The position numbers and the translations under genes were made by a program. From the NCBI GenBank assembly GCA_009926305.1, contig RFPC01000024.1:1-32459 (forward strand): a DNA stretch of 32,459 nt, given 5' to 3'. Positions 1 through 5,814 of this stretch are shown piece by piece. The notes under the pieces were generated by a model, which was given only the letters and a program-made list of their open reading frames with translations, was not told the DNA's origin and ran no database searches. How positions within the stretch are numbered: the stretch's first letter is position 1; every line of letters begins with the position of its first letter. This DNA is from a bacterium. Lineage in GTDB: Bacteria > Bdellovibrionota_C > UBA2361 > RFPC01.

Positions 1-96
1 ACAGGTATGAGGGCTATTGTTAATCGTTCTGGTGTGTTAGCTGCTATGTTCGATTGGTACCGAGAGGGCCTTTGGGGTCAGGCTGCCTTAGAATAG
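1..96 (+). CDS. C-terminal end of an unidentified protein (partial)
   Basis: An open frame enters from the left edge and runs 31 codons to a TAG at 94-96. The residues include GMRAIVNRSGVLAAMF followed by DWYREGLWG. I do not recognise the family. It is not the C-terminus of IF3, which often precedes rpmI. The call rests only on the open frame and a protein-like composition, so it could be a chance frame. Confidence 0.4.
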   Translation, partial: TGMRAIVNRSGVLAAMFDWYREGLWGQAALE

Positions 97-159
97 CCCG
101 AAGTGATAGGCTTTAAGAGAGCTCTTTTTAGCTAAGGCCGACAATTTTTCTTCAACTTA

Positions 160-188
160 TTGATTCAAATACTGAAATTTCATAACCT
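160..188 (+). promoter_or_regulatory. candidate sigma70-type promoter upstream of tRNA-Val
   Basis: TTGATT at 160-165 is followed by a 17-base spacer and TAACCT at 183-188. The -35-like box and spacing are good; the -10-like box is weak (3 of 6 to consensus). It lies about 95 bases before the tRNA. This is pattern matching by eye only. Confidence 0.3.
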
Positions 189-241
189 TCTGTCTCTGTT
201 TGCTGAGCAGAGTGATTTGTCTTGGCGATCTGGAAAGGACG

Positions 242-261
242 GAATGCGCCGGTTCGCATTC
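242..261 (+). other. perfect 7-bp hairpin upstream of tRNA-Val
   Basis: GAATGCG (242-248) and CGCATTC (255-261) are perfect inverted repeats around the 6-base loop CCGGTT. The hairpin sits 22 bases before the tRNA 5' end. No T-run follows, so it is not a standard terminator. It may be a structured leader of the tRNA transcript or an accident. Confidence 0.45.
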
Positions 262-283
262 AGGCACCGAGTAGTATGAATAG

Positions 284-360
<77 letters not shown>

Positions 361-481
361 AGTGGTCGTGCTTACCGAGTGTAGTGGCTCGATTTGGAGC
401 TCTTGAGTTTCGGGCGCAGTGAGTTTTATAGGTGACGAGTTTACGTTAGCGGTAACAGCTTCAGTTGAAGAGGATAGAAAT

Positions 482-682
482 ATGCCAAAAATGAAAACAA
501 ACCGGTCGGTGTATAAAAAGTTCCGTGTTTCCGGTAACGGAAAAGTGAAGCGTGGGCAAGCGAATCGCAGTCACAATACCGCGAAGCGTTCGCAAAAAAG
601 AATGCGGCATCTCAGGGGTCTTCTCGTACTGGAGCCAGCGGATGCAAAGAGAGTAGTGAAGCTTCTGCCGTATATGCGCTAG
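482..682 (+). CDS. rpmI: 50S ribosomal protein L35
   Basis: This is a 66-residue, very basic protein of the large ribosomal subunit. It begins MPKMKTNRSVYKKFRVSGNG and contains the family's KVKRGQANRSH segment and an LLPYMR end, at the normal L35 length. The frame stays open upstream to 419. The ATG at 482 is chosen because family members begin MPKMKT and because GAGGAT precedes it at a sensible distance. It lies between tRNA-Val and rplT, in the usual rpmI-rplT order. infC, often just upstream, is absent here. Identification is secure. Confidence 0.95.
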   Translation: MPKMKTNRSVYKKFRVSGNGKVKRGQANRSHNTAKRSQKRMRHLRGLLVLEPADAKRVVKLLPYMR

Positions 683-753
683 TCGCAAATAGTGCGTATG
701 TAAGCGGGGCATGTAAGGTCACGCCTTGTAGCGAGGTTGCAGGGAGCAAGTAG

Positions 754-777
754 CAGACGGAATAAAGAGGATGTCTG
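754..777 (+). other. possible leader structure between rpmI and rplT
   Basis: The rpmI-rplT gap is 122 bases, longer than simple co-translation needs. It holds a 5-bp stem, CAGAC (754-758) with GTCTG (773-777), just before the AGAGAGAGG ribosome site of rplT. L20 is known to bind its own mRNA and repress translation in several bacteria, so a regulatory RNA is plausible here. The stem alone is weak evidence. Confidence 0.25.
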
Positions 778-804
778 TAGTAAAGTTTTTCAGAGAGAGG
801 AATC

Positions 805-1161
805 ATGAGAGTAAAAAGAGGACATGCTGGAAAGCGACGTCACAATAAATTTAAGAAATTAGCCAAGGGTTTCCGAGGTCGCAGGAAGAGTTGTATTACG
901 TTTATGAAGACGGCGGTCGAGCACAGTCTTCGAAATGCGTATGTCGGTCGTAAGAGACGGAAGCGAGACTTTAGAAGACTCTGGATCGTAAGAATTAATG
1001 CAGCAGCAAGACTCCATGAGCTAAGTTACAGTCGTCTTATGTGTGGGTTGAAAGCTGCCAATATCGATCTTGATCGTAAAGCATTGGCCGATATCGCGGT
1101 TACAGACCCGAGCACATTTCAAATTGTTGCGGAAAAAGCCAAAGAAGCACTGGCTGCCTAA
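805..1161 (+). CDS. rplT: 50S ribosomal protein L20
   Basis: This 118-residue protein binds 23S rRNA early in 50S assembly. It has the conserved basic N-terminus (MRVKRGHAGKRRHNKFKKLA), then KGFRGRRKS, RRKRDFRRLWIVRINAAAR and LSYSRLMCGL, and the LDRKALADIAV block near residue 90. The length is typical. The ATG at 805 follows AGAGAGAGG with normal spacing. The usual Ala after the initiator Met is missing (MRVKRG rather than MARVKRG), a trivial variation. It is probably co-transcribed with rpmI and possibly with rimI and pyrD downstream. Confidence 0.97.
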   Translation: MRVKRGHAGKRRHNKFKKLAKGFRGRRKSCITFMKTAVEHSLRNAYVGRKRRKRDFRRLWIVRINAAARLHELSYSRLMCGLKAANIDLDRKALADIAVTDPSTFQIVAEKAKEALAA

Positions 1162-1194
1162 CGTTAAGAGGGTGCTCATTTCCCCGCATCAGGC

Positions 1195-1761
1195 ATGAGT
1201 GTGAAGAAACCTTCGTGTGAACTCTTTTCATTCTGTGGTGGCGCCTCACCACTTTGCAGAGGCTCACACTGGTCTTGCTCGTCTGAATGTCCCCCAGTTG
1301 AGGTCTGCGAATCAATAGGTGCCTTAGAGCGTCTTTGTTTTCCTCCAGTTTCTTCGTGGAGTACTGAACAGATCTCTGGATTACTTCAAGAAGGAGCTTC
1401 TCTTGCGACTGTAGTGCTTGTTGAGAGACGAATCGTGGGTTATGCCCTGTATCGGAGTGTTCCTCCAGAGTCTGAACTGCTGCGTATTGCCATTGACCCT
1501 CGATTTCAAGGAGAGGGATATGGCAGACTTCTCATAGAAGATGGACTCTCGGTACTTGGGTCTCGAGGAGTCTCGTGTGTTTTTCTCGAGGTGGCCTCAA
1601 AGAATGAGGCTGCTCTGGCTCTTTATCGCGCAGCAAAATTTCTAGAAATAGGAAGAAGAGAAAACTACTATGAGCAGCTCAGTGATGATGCCATCGTCAT
1701 GAAGCGAGACATTAACGCCATGAGTTGTTCAGATAGTGCCAGATTAGGGAAGAATGTATAA
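1195..1761 (+). CDS. rimI: GNAT acetyltransferase, RimI-like ([ribosomal protein S18]-alanine N-acetyltransferase family)
   Basis: This 188-residue protein has a GNAT domain from about residue 40 to 175. The acetyl-CoA loop is visible as DPRFQGEGYGRLL (101-113), with ELLRIAI before it and the RimI-type FLEVASKNEAALALYRAAKF and GRRENYY after it. RimI acetylates the N-terminal Ala of ribosomal protein S18. The first 38 residues are unusual: they carry six Cys and no obvious homology to RimI. No ATG, GTG or TTG lies between this extension and the domain, so the ATG at 1195 is kept, although the ribosome site is weak. The 3' end overlaps pyrD by 8 bases, which suggests translational coupling. Substrate specificity cannot be read from sequence. 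Confidence 0.8.
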   Translation: MSVKKPSCELFSFCGGASPLCRGSHWSCSSECPPVEVCESIGALERLCFPPVSSWSTEQISGLLQEGASLATVVLVERRIVGYALYRSVPPESELLRIAIDPRFQGEGYGRLLIEDGLSVLGSRGVSCVFLEVASKNEAALALYRAAKFLEIGRRENYYEQLSDDAIVMKRDINAMSCSDSARLGKNV

Positions 1762-2842
1762 AACGATAGTGCGTCCTGTGCTCTTTCGCTTTGATTCAGA
1801 GAGAGTTCATGATTTTTCAGTAAGAGCAGCTACCATTGCAGCGAACCCGCTGGTGAGGAGTCTGCTTTCTTGTCTCTGGCGATACCAAGACCCAATCCTT
1901 CAGTGTACTGTATTTGACCGAGTATTTCCCAATCCCCTTGGACTGGCCGCAGGCTTTGATAAAAGGAGCCAAATGGTGCCTTTCCTTTCAGCCGTTGGCT
2001 TTGGTCATGTGGAGGTCGGAACTATCACTCCGAAGCCTCAAACGGGGAATGAGCGACCTCGTATTTTCCGTTTAGTTCAAGATGAAGCCATCATTAACCG
2101 TATGGGCTTTCCATCAGAAGGAATAGAGGAAGCGCTCTCGCATCTGGAGGTACTTTCGAGAATGAAATTACCAATACACGTCGGAGTGAATATTGGTAAG
2201 AACAAATCAACGGATCTTGAAAGTGCTGCTGGTGACTATCGAGTGTGTGCAAGAGCGCTCGGTCCAAAGGCTGATTGGATCACTATTAATGTCTCCTCTC
2301 CTAATACGCCAGGATTAAGAACGCTTCAAACAAGAGAAGCCCTAGAACAGATTGTGTTTGCGGTTCGTGAAGAAGTTGGTCAACAGCTGCCAGTGTTGGT
2401 AAAACTTGCCCCAGACCTGACAAGTGCACAACTTGAAGAGTTGCTACACGTTCTTGTTGACCTTGGGGTAAATGGCGTGATTGCGAGTAATACGACGATT
2501 TCTCGTGAGGGCCTTACTACAATCTCTGATGAGGCTGGAGGGCTTTCTGGCCCGCCACTCTATCGCCATACGAAAGCACGTGTAGCAGAAATAGAAGCCA
2601 TTACGGAGGGAAGTCTTCCAATCATCGCAGTAGGAGGTGTTCATGACTGGCGGCAGATTGTAGAACTTCTTGTTGAAGGTGCATCACTGGTTCAGATATA
2701 CACAGCATTCATTTATGAGGGCCCAGCATGGCCAAGTTCCGCACTGAAGAGAGTCGCCACTCTTTGTAAAAGTCAAGGACTAAATTCGCTTTCTGAGCTT
2801 AAAGCGAATCGTGAAATATTAAGATTTATCAACAAAATGTGA
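1754..2842 (+). CDS. pyrD: dihydroorotate dehydrogenase (quinone), class 2
   Basis: This 362-residue membrane-associated flavoenzyme oxidises dihydroorotate to orotate with quinone as acceptor, in pyrimidine synthesis. The class 2 signature is clear: an N-terminal membrane-docking helix (MYKTIVRPVLFRFDSERVHD), then PNPLGLAAGFDK, VEVGTITPKPQ.GN.RPR and NRMGF. NVSSPNTPGLRTLQ (179-192) has Ser181/182 at the catalytic serine position; class 1 enzymes use Cys there. KLAPDL, SNTTISR and IIAVGGV (FMN phosphate binding) follow. The length matches class 2 enzymes. The start ATG lies inside the last codons of rimI. Confidence 0.95.
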   Translation: MYKTIVRPVLFRFDSERVHDFSVRAATIAANPLVRSLLSCLWRYQDPILQCTVFDRVFPNPLGLAAGFDKRSQMVPFLSAVGFGHVEVGTITPKPQTGNERPRIFRLVQDEAIINRMGFPSEGIEEALSHLEVLSRMKLPIHVGVNIGKNKSTDLESAAGDYRVCARALGPKADWITINVSSPNTPGLRTLQTREALEQIVFAVREEVGQQLPVLVKLAPDLTSAQLEELLHVLVDLGVNGVIASNTTISREGLTTISDEAGGLSGPPLYRHTKARVAEIEAITEGSLPIIAVGGVHDWRQIVELLVEGASLVQIYTAFIYEGPAWPSSALKRVATLCKSQGLNSLSELKANREILRFINKM

Positions 2843-2868
2843 GTTTTTTGCTCACCTCGATTGAGGTG
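2839..2868 (+). other. two overlapping, mutually exclusive hairpins at the pyrD stop
   Basis: GTGAG (2839-2843) pairs with CTCAC (2851-2855). The bases CAC at 2853-2855 are also part of CACCTC (2853-2858), which pairs with GAGGTG (2863-2868) around a GATT loop. Only one of the two can form at a time. No T-run follows the second stem, so this is not a canonical terminator. It could protect the mRNA 3' end or act with a protein factor. Confidence 0.4.
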
Positions 2869-2890
2869 CTGGTTCAACGGAGTGGAGATT

Positions 2891-2922
2891 TTGAGTTCCT
2901 AAACTGAACCTGCTACTATACT
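2891..2922 (+). promoter_or_regulatory. candidate sigma70-type promoter in the pyrD/CarD-like gap
   Basis: TTGAGT (2891-2896) is followed after 17 bases by TACTAT (2914-2919), which overlaps a better -10-like hexamer, TATACT (2917-2922), at 20-base spacing. Initiation would fall near 2926-2930, almost on the ATG at 2929. This is pattern matching only. Confidence 0.35.
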
Positions 2923-2928
2923 TATGCT

Positions 2929-3129
2929 ATGCAAAATAAACGTTCTATTTACCATCAGTATTGTTTGAGATTAGAAACAGAAAACAATATTGGTGAGATC
3001 GAAGGTTTACATAGCACGTTTCTCACTGCACATGTGGTGCATCTCATCCCCCAATTATATTTAACTGATACACATGCAGAGCGCGAATACCTTCCAAAAG
3101 GAAGTGCGTGTTATTGTGTGCCGCTGTAG
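2929..3129 (+). CDS. doubtful 66-codon ORF, possibly leaderless
   Basis: The ORF begins MQNKRSIYHQYCLRLETENN and ends SACYCVPL. I see no domain, signal peptide or membrane segment. No Shine-Dalgarno sequence precedes the ATG. A promoter-like TATACT lies only 6 bases upstream, so translation would have to be leaderless. It is not similar to anything I recognise. It is listed because it sits alone in a long gap behind a promoter-like sequence; it may equally be chance or part of a small RNA. Confidence 0.2.
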   Translation: MQNKRSIYHQYCLRLETENNIGEIEGLHSTFLTAHVVHLIPQLYLTDTHAEREYLPKGSACYCVPL

Positions 3130-3132
3130 AGG

Positions 3133-3196
3133 CAGTAGGACTGGATTACAGTAGGACTGAAATGCAGTAGGACTGAAATGCAGTAGAAGTAAAATG
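3133..3196 (+). repeat. four tandem copies of a 16-bp repeat
   Basis: The units are 3133-3148, 3149-3164, 3165-3180 and 3181-3196. Units 2 and 3 are identical (cagtaggactgaaatg). Unit 1 differs at its 3' end and unit 4 in the middle. Units 2 and 3 contain AGGA five bases before an ATG, and in both the ATG is followed directly by CAG TAG, a Met-Gln-stop mini-frame. The ATG of unit 4 opens a 25-codon frame ending at 3271. Confidence 0.9.
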
Positions 3197-3431
3197 CGGC
3201 AGAAGGATGCGAAGATAAGAGCCGCGGGGAGAGTAGATGCGGACGGAGAAACGAAGCATTTGCTGCTTTAGAATGATAGCTCTGCTGAATTCGTGTGACG
3301 GGTGAGTTCGTGGGTTGAGATTTTCAGGTTGTTTATGCGGTAGATCTCGTGAGATAGCGACGGATTCTTGCCAGTTGATGATGTATTAGGCAAGAACGTG
3401 ATTATAGGCAACACGGGTAGCAATTGAGTTC

Positions 3432-3456
3432 GTCTGAAAAACACTTTTTTTCAGAC
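3432..3456. other. perfect 10-bp inverted repeat upstream of the CarD-like gene
   Basis: GTCTGAAAAA (3432-3441) and TTTTTCAGAC (3447-3456) are perfectly complementary around a 5-base spacer. It lies 60 bases before the TTG start of the next gene. It could be a protein-binding operator. As an RNA hairpin it could be a weak terminator for upstream transcription, but the U-rich part lies within the stem, not after it. Confidence 0.5.
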
Positions 3457-3516
3457 CTTTCGTTAATGTTTTGAGTGTATGCTGAGTATAGACTCGTTCC
3501 ACTTTGAGGAGGCGCC

Positions 3517-4056
3517 TTGAAAAACCGAACATTTAAAAAGGGTGATAAGGTTGTATATCCCAAGCACGGGGTTGGGGTAATCGCGGACATAGAAGAAAAG
3601 CAAATTGCTGGGACCAGTCAGCACTTTTATCAAATCGAGTTCATATCAGGCGGCTCTAGTAAAACAAACGATATGCGGGCCATGGTGCCGCTCGCGCAGG
3701 CGGAGTCGGTGGGGCTGAGAAAAGTGGTTGATAAAAAGACGATCGACCAGGTGTTTGATATCCTGAAGGATAGGAAGGCGAAGGTTGGCACTCAGACGTG
3801 GAATCGCCGATATCGTGAGTATTCTCAAAAAATCAATACTGGCTCCGTATTTGAAATTGCTGAGGTGATTCGAGATCTCTCGGTGCTCAGTATTAACAAG
3901 GAGCTCTCGTTTGGGGAAAAGCAGATGCTTGAAAATGCCAAATCTTTATTGGCTTCAGAGATCGCTATCGCTCGTTCCCGTTCACAAGATAAAATCATGG
4001 GTGAGATATCTGGTCTGTATCAAGTTGCTACTGCTGCGCCCGTTTTGACGCAGTAA
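3517..4056 (+). CDS. CarD/CdnL-family RNA polymerase-binding regulator
   Basis: This is a 179-residue protein. The N-terminal part is the CarD/TRCF RNA polymerase-interacting fold: FKKGDKVVYPKHGVGVIADI (6-25), a beta-rich segment with FYQIEF, then MVPLAQAESVGLRKVVD. A helical C-terminal domain follows, with W95-NRRYREYSQKI and SFGEKQMLENAKSLLASEI, as in CdnL and CarD. Family members bind the RNA polymerase beta subunit and stabilise open complexes at rRNA and other growth-related promoters. The start is a TTG at 3517, preceded by a strong GAGGAGG; no ATG fits better. A perfect inverted repeat lies 60 bases upstream. The last 16 bases are exactly duplicated after the stop. Confidence 0.88.
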   Translation: MKNRTFKKGDKVVYPKHGVGVIADIEEKQIAGTSQHFYQIEFISGGSSKTNDMRAMVPLAQAESVGLRKVVDKKTIDQVFDILKDRKAKVGTQTWNRRYREYSQKINTGSVFEIAEVIRDLSVLSINKELSFGEKQMLENAKSLLASEIAIARSRSQDKIMGEISGLYQVATAAPVLTQ

Positions 4057-4072
4057 CGTTTTGACGCAGTAA
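4041..4072 (+). repeat. exact 16-bp tandem duplication spanning the stop codon
   Basis: cgttttgacgcagtaa occurs at 4041-4056, the last codons and TAA of the CarD-like gene, and again immediately at 4057-4072. The coding sequence is unaffected because the first TAA ends it. The most likely origin is replication slippage. Confidence 0.95.
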
Positions 4073-4078
4073 AAGGAA

Positions 4079-4114
4079 GCCTGTGGATCGGGGAGCACTT
4101 CAAGTCGCACAGGC
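4079..4114. other. 7-bp stem with a long loop between convergent genes
   Basis: GCCTGTG (4079-4085) pairs with CACAGGC (4108-4114) around a 22-base loop. It lies in the 220-base gap between the CarD-like gene and the convergent metallo-hydrolase. No T-run follows on either strand. The rest of the gap, 4115-4276, shows nothing I can name. Confidence 0.3.
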
Positions 4115-4276
4115 CCGTTAATGAGAGAATCCGATTCAGCAACTGGACGCTCAGCAGGCGGCTACCCCTAGAGCGGTGGCACTATAAGCACTCGATGAGT
4201 GGAGATGCCCAGAACGTGAATGCCTCAGTCATTTCCGCTGTATTGTTTCCTGATGCGAGATGGTACAAAAATGCGC

Positions 4277-5083
4277 TTACGGTAAAAAGTCTACGTTCAG
4301 TCCGTCATAAGCAAGTTGAACTCCACTTGGCAATCTTTTGCTGACCTCATTGTAGTCTACAGTATGGGTCATGTGGAGCAGGAATGTTTGCTCTACCTCT
4401 AGGGAGGACGCTACGTCTATGGCTTCTGAAATTGTGAAGTGGGTCGCATGGGGCTCGTCTCTAAGTCCGTCAAGAAAGAGAGTTTTTACTCCGACTAGCA
4501 ATTTCCTTGTTTCCTCTGGAATGCGATTGCAGTCAGTCGCGTACGCAAGATCTCCAATTCGCCACCCGAGTACTGGGAGATCTCCATGATACAAGAGAAG
4601 TGGAAGGATTGACTGTCCCGAGGCGTTAAAAGCAGTGCCTGCTGACACCTCATGTAGTGAGAGCTTTGCCAGTGCTCCTCCTTGATAGAGGGGATCGGGT
4701 TCAAAAATATAGTGAAAAGACTTTCTCAAGCTGGTCAGAGTCTCTTGATTGGCAAAGCAGGGGATACTGCCCTTCTTCCAGAAGTTGAAGACTCGTAAGT
4801 CGTCTGTACCAAGAATGTGGTCCGCATGAGCATGGGTATAGAGTACTGCGTCTACTCGAGAGACGTTGTGTTTGAGTGCCTGCCAGCGAAGGTCCGGACT
4901 TGCATCAATAAGTATGACTTCTTTGTTTGGTAGCGTAACAACAGATGATGTTCTGAGTCGTTTATTCTTTTGGTCTTTCGATGTGCACACTGCACAGGAA
5001 CAGCCCGGAATAGGCACACCAGTCGAAGTTCCACAGCCCAGGACTGTTAGTGTTGCGTATTGTTTGCCGTGTCTCTCTGTCAT
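4277..5083 (-). CDS. MBL-fold metallo-hydrolase, PhnP-like
   Basis: This 268-residue cytoplasmic protein has the metallo-beta-lactamase fold. The metal motif is THAHADH (83-89), with an earlier DASPD (60-64) strand and a late LHMTHTVDY. Near the N-terminus, LGCGTSTGVP leads into GCSCAVC, whose Cys28, Cys30 and Cys33 match the structural zinc cysteines of PhnP and related cyclic phosphodiesterases. PhnP hydrolyses phosphoribosyl cyclic phosphate in phosphonate breakdown, but no other phn gene is nearby. The real substrate is therefore open; a general phosphodiesterase role is safer. The gene is divergent from the DUF1844 gene. A ribosome site before the ATG is poor. Confidence 0.82.
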   Translation of the reverse strand: MTERHGKQYATLTVLGCGTSTGVPIPGCSCAVCTSKDQKNKRLRTSSVVTLPNKEVILIDASPDLRWQALKHNVSRVDAVLYTHAHADHILGTDDLRVFNFWKKGSIPCFANQETLTSLRKSFHYIFEPDPLYQGGALAKLSLHEVSAGTAFNASGQSILPLLLYHGDLPVLGWRIGDLAYATDCNRIPEETRKLLVGVKTLFLDGLRDEPHATHFTISEAIDVASSLEVEQTFLLHMTHTVDYNEVSKRLPSGVQLAYDGLNVDFLP

Positions 5084-5200
5084 GTTGGGAGAATAGTACT
5101 GGATATAGCTTTGATGCGAAACGGAAAGATCTTGGCAGTGATTATCTTGATGGATTCTTTCCAGTATGGGAGGATCTGAAGACGAGCATGGAGGTGCATA

Positions 5201-5713
5201 ATGGCAGAGGATGAGGGATTTAAGGTAAAAGATCGTCGTCGCTTTGACGAGTCCGGAAACCGGAAAGATGCTGATGGGGAAGTGGATTCGGCGTCATCTA
5301 TGACTCGGTCAGCGGCCAAAGAAGAAGTTGAGATATCAGCTCCGGATTCCAATACATCTTCATCGAGACAAGGAGCGGAAGAGAGTGAAGGGGATAGTAT
5401 GGCCAAGCCCGATGGCAGTGATGAGCAGTTTATTATGAAAGACTCCCCGACAGAATCCGATGAGCATCCACCACTGGACTATAGTTCATTCATCTTGTCA
5501 TTAGCCACCCAGGCGATGGTACAGCTCGGTGAAATGGAGCCTCCTCCTGGTGTGGATATTCCTAAGAACCGGCAGGCTGCAAAGCACTCTATTGATGTTC
5601 TTGAGATGCTTTCTCTCAAAACGCGAGGCAATCTTTCGGAGGCGGAGCAACGACTAACAGAGGAGATACTTCATAGCTTGCGAATAAGCTTTGTACGTTC
5701 CAAAGACTCATAG
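5201..5713 (+). CDS. DUF1844 domain protein
   Basis: This 170-residue protein has two parts. Residues 1-90 are acidic, Ser-rich and low in hydrophobics, so probably disordered. Residues 91-170 match the DUF1844 pattern: YSSFILSLATQAMVQLGEM, then PKNRQAAKHSIDVLEMLSLKTRGNLSEAEQRLTEE split over two helices, and LRISFV at the end. DUF1844 has no established biochemical role. Family members are usually only 80-130 residues, so the acidic extension is long. GGAGGTGCATA gives a good ribosome site before the ATG. It lies about 100 bases before the htrA-like gene, on the same strand, and may share its transcript. Confidence 0.8.
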   Translation: MAEDEGFKVKDRRRFDESGNRKDADGEVDSASSMTRSAAKEEVEISAPDSNTSSSRQGAEESEGDSMAKPDGSDEQFIMKDSPTESDEHPPLDYSSFILSLATQAMVQLGEMEPPPGVDIPKNRQAAKHSIDVLEMLSLKTRGNLSEAEQRLTEEILHSLRISFVRSKDS

Positions 5714-5814
5714 GTGTTATGGCATGCCCAGTCTTCTTTTTATGGTGAACTTTTCATATCTATTATATCGTCAAGTGACTTGTCCAAGTGGGACTTCTTG
5801 AGAGGAATGTATTC

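Larger units (their letters stand above)
2843..3516. other. long intergenic region between pyrD and the CarD-like gene
   Basis: This 674-base gap holds hairpins at the pyrD end, a promoter-like pair (2891-2922), a doubtful 66-codon ORF (2929-3129), a 16-bp tandem repeat (3133-3196), a purine-rich stretch around 3190-3260 that includes a 25-codon ORF (3194-3271), and a perfect inverted repeat (3432-3456) just before the CarD-like gene. I see no convincing conserved gene. A small RNA or a long regulated leader is possible but unproven. Confidence 0.6.

Noticed and set aside
2839-2868. Rho-independent terminator after pyrD
   Set aside because: The hairpins are real, but no T-run follows; the T-run lies inside the first loop.
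3133-3196. Possible CRISPR array
   Set aside because: Units are 16 bp, adjacent without spacers, and no cas gene is nearby.
5080-5406. Minus-strand 108-codon open frame between the metallo-hydrolase and the DUF1844 gene
   Set aside because: Its Ser-rich sequence is the antisense of the DUF1844 acidic region; the plus-strand frame has the good ribosome site and the known domain.
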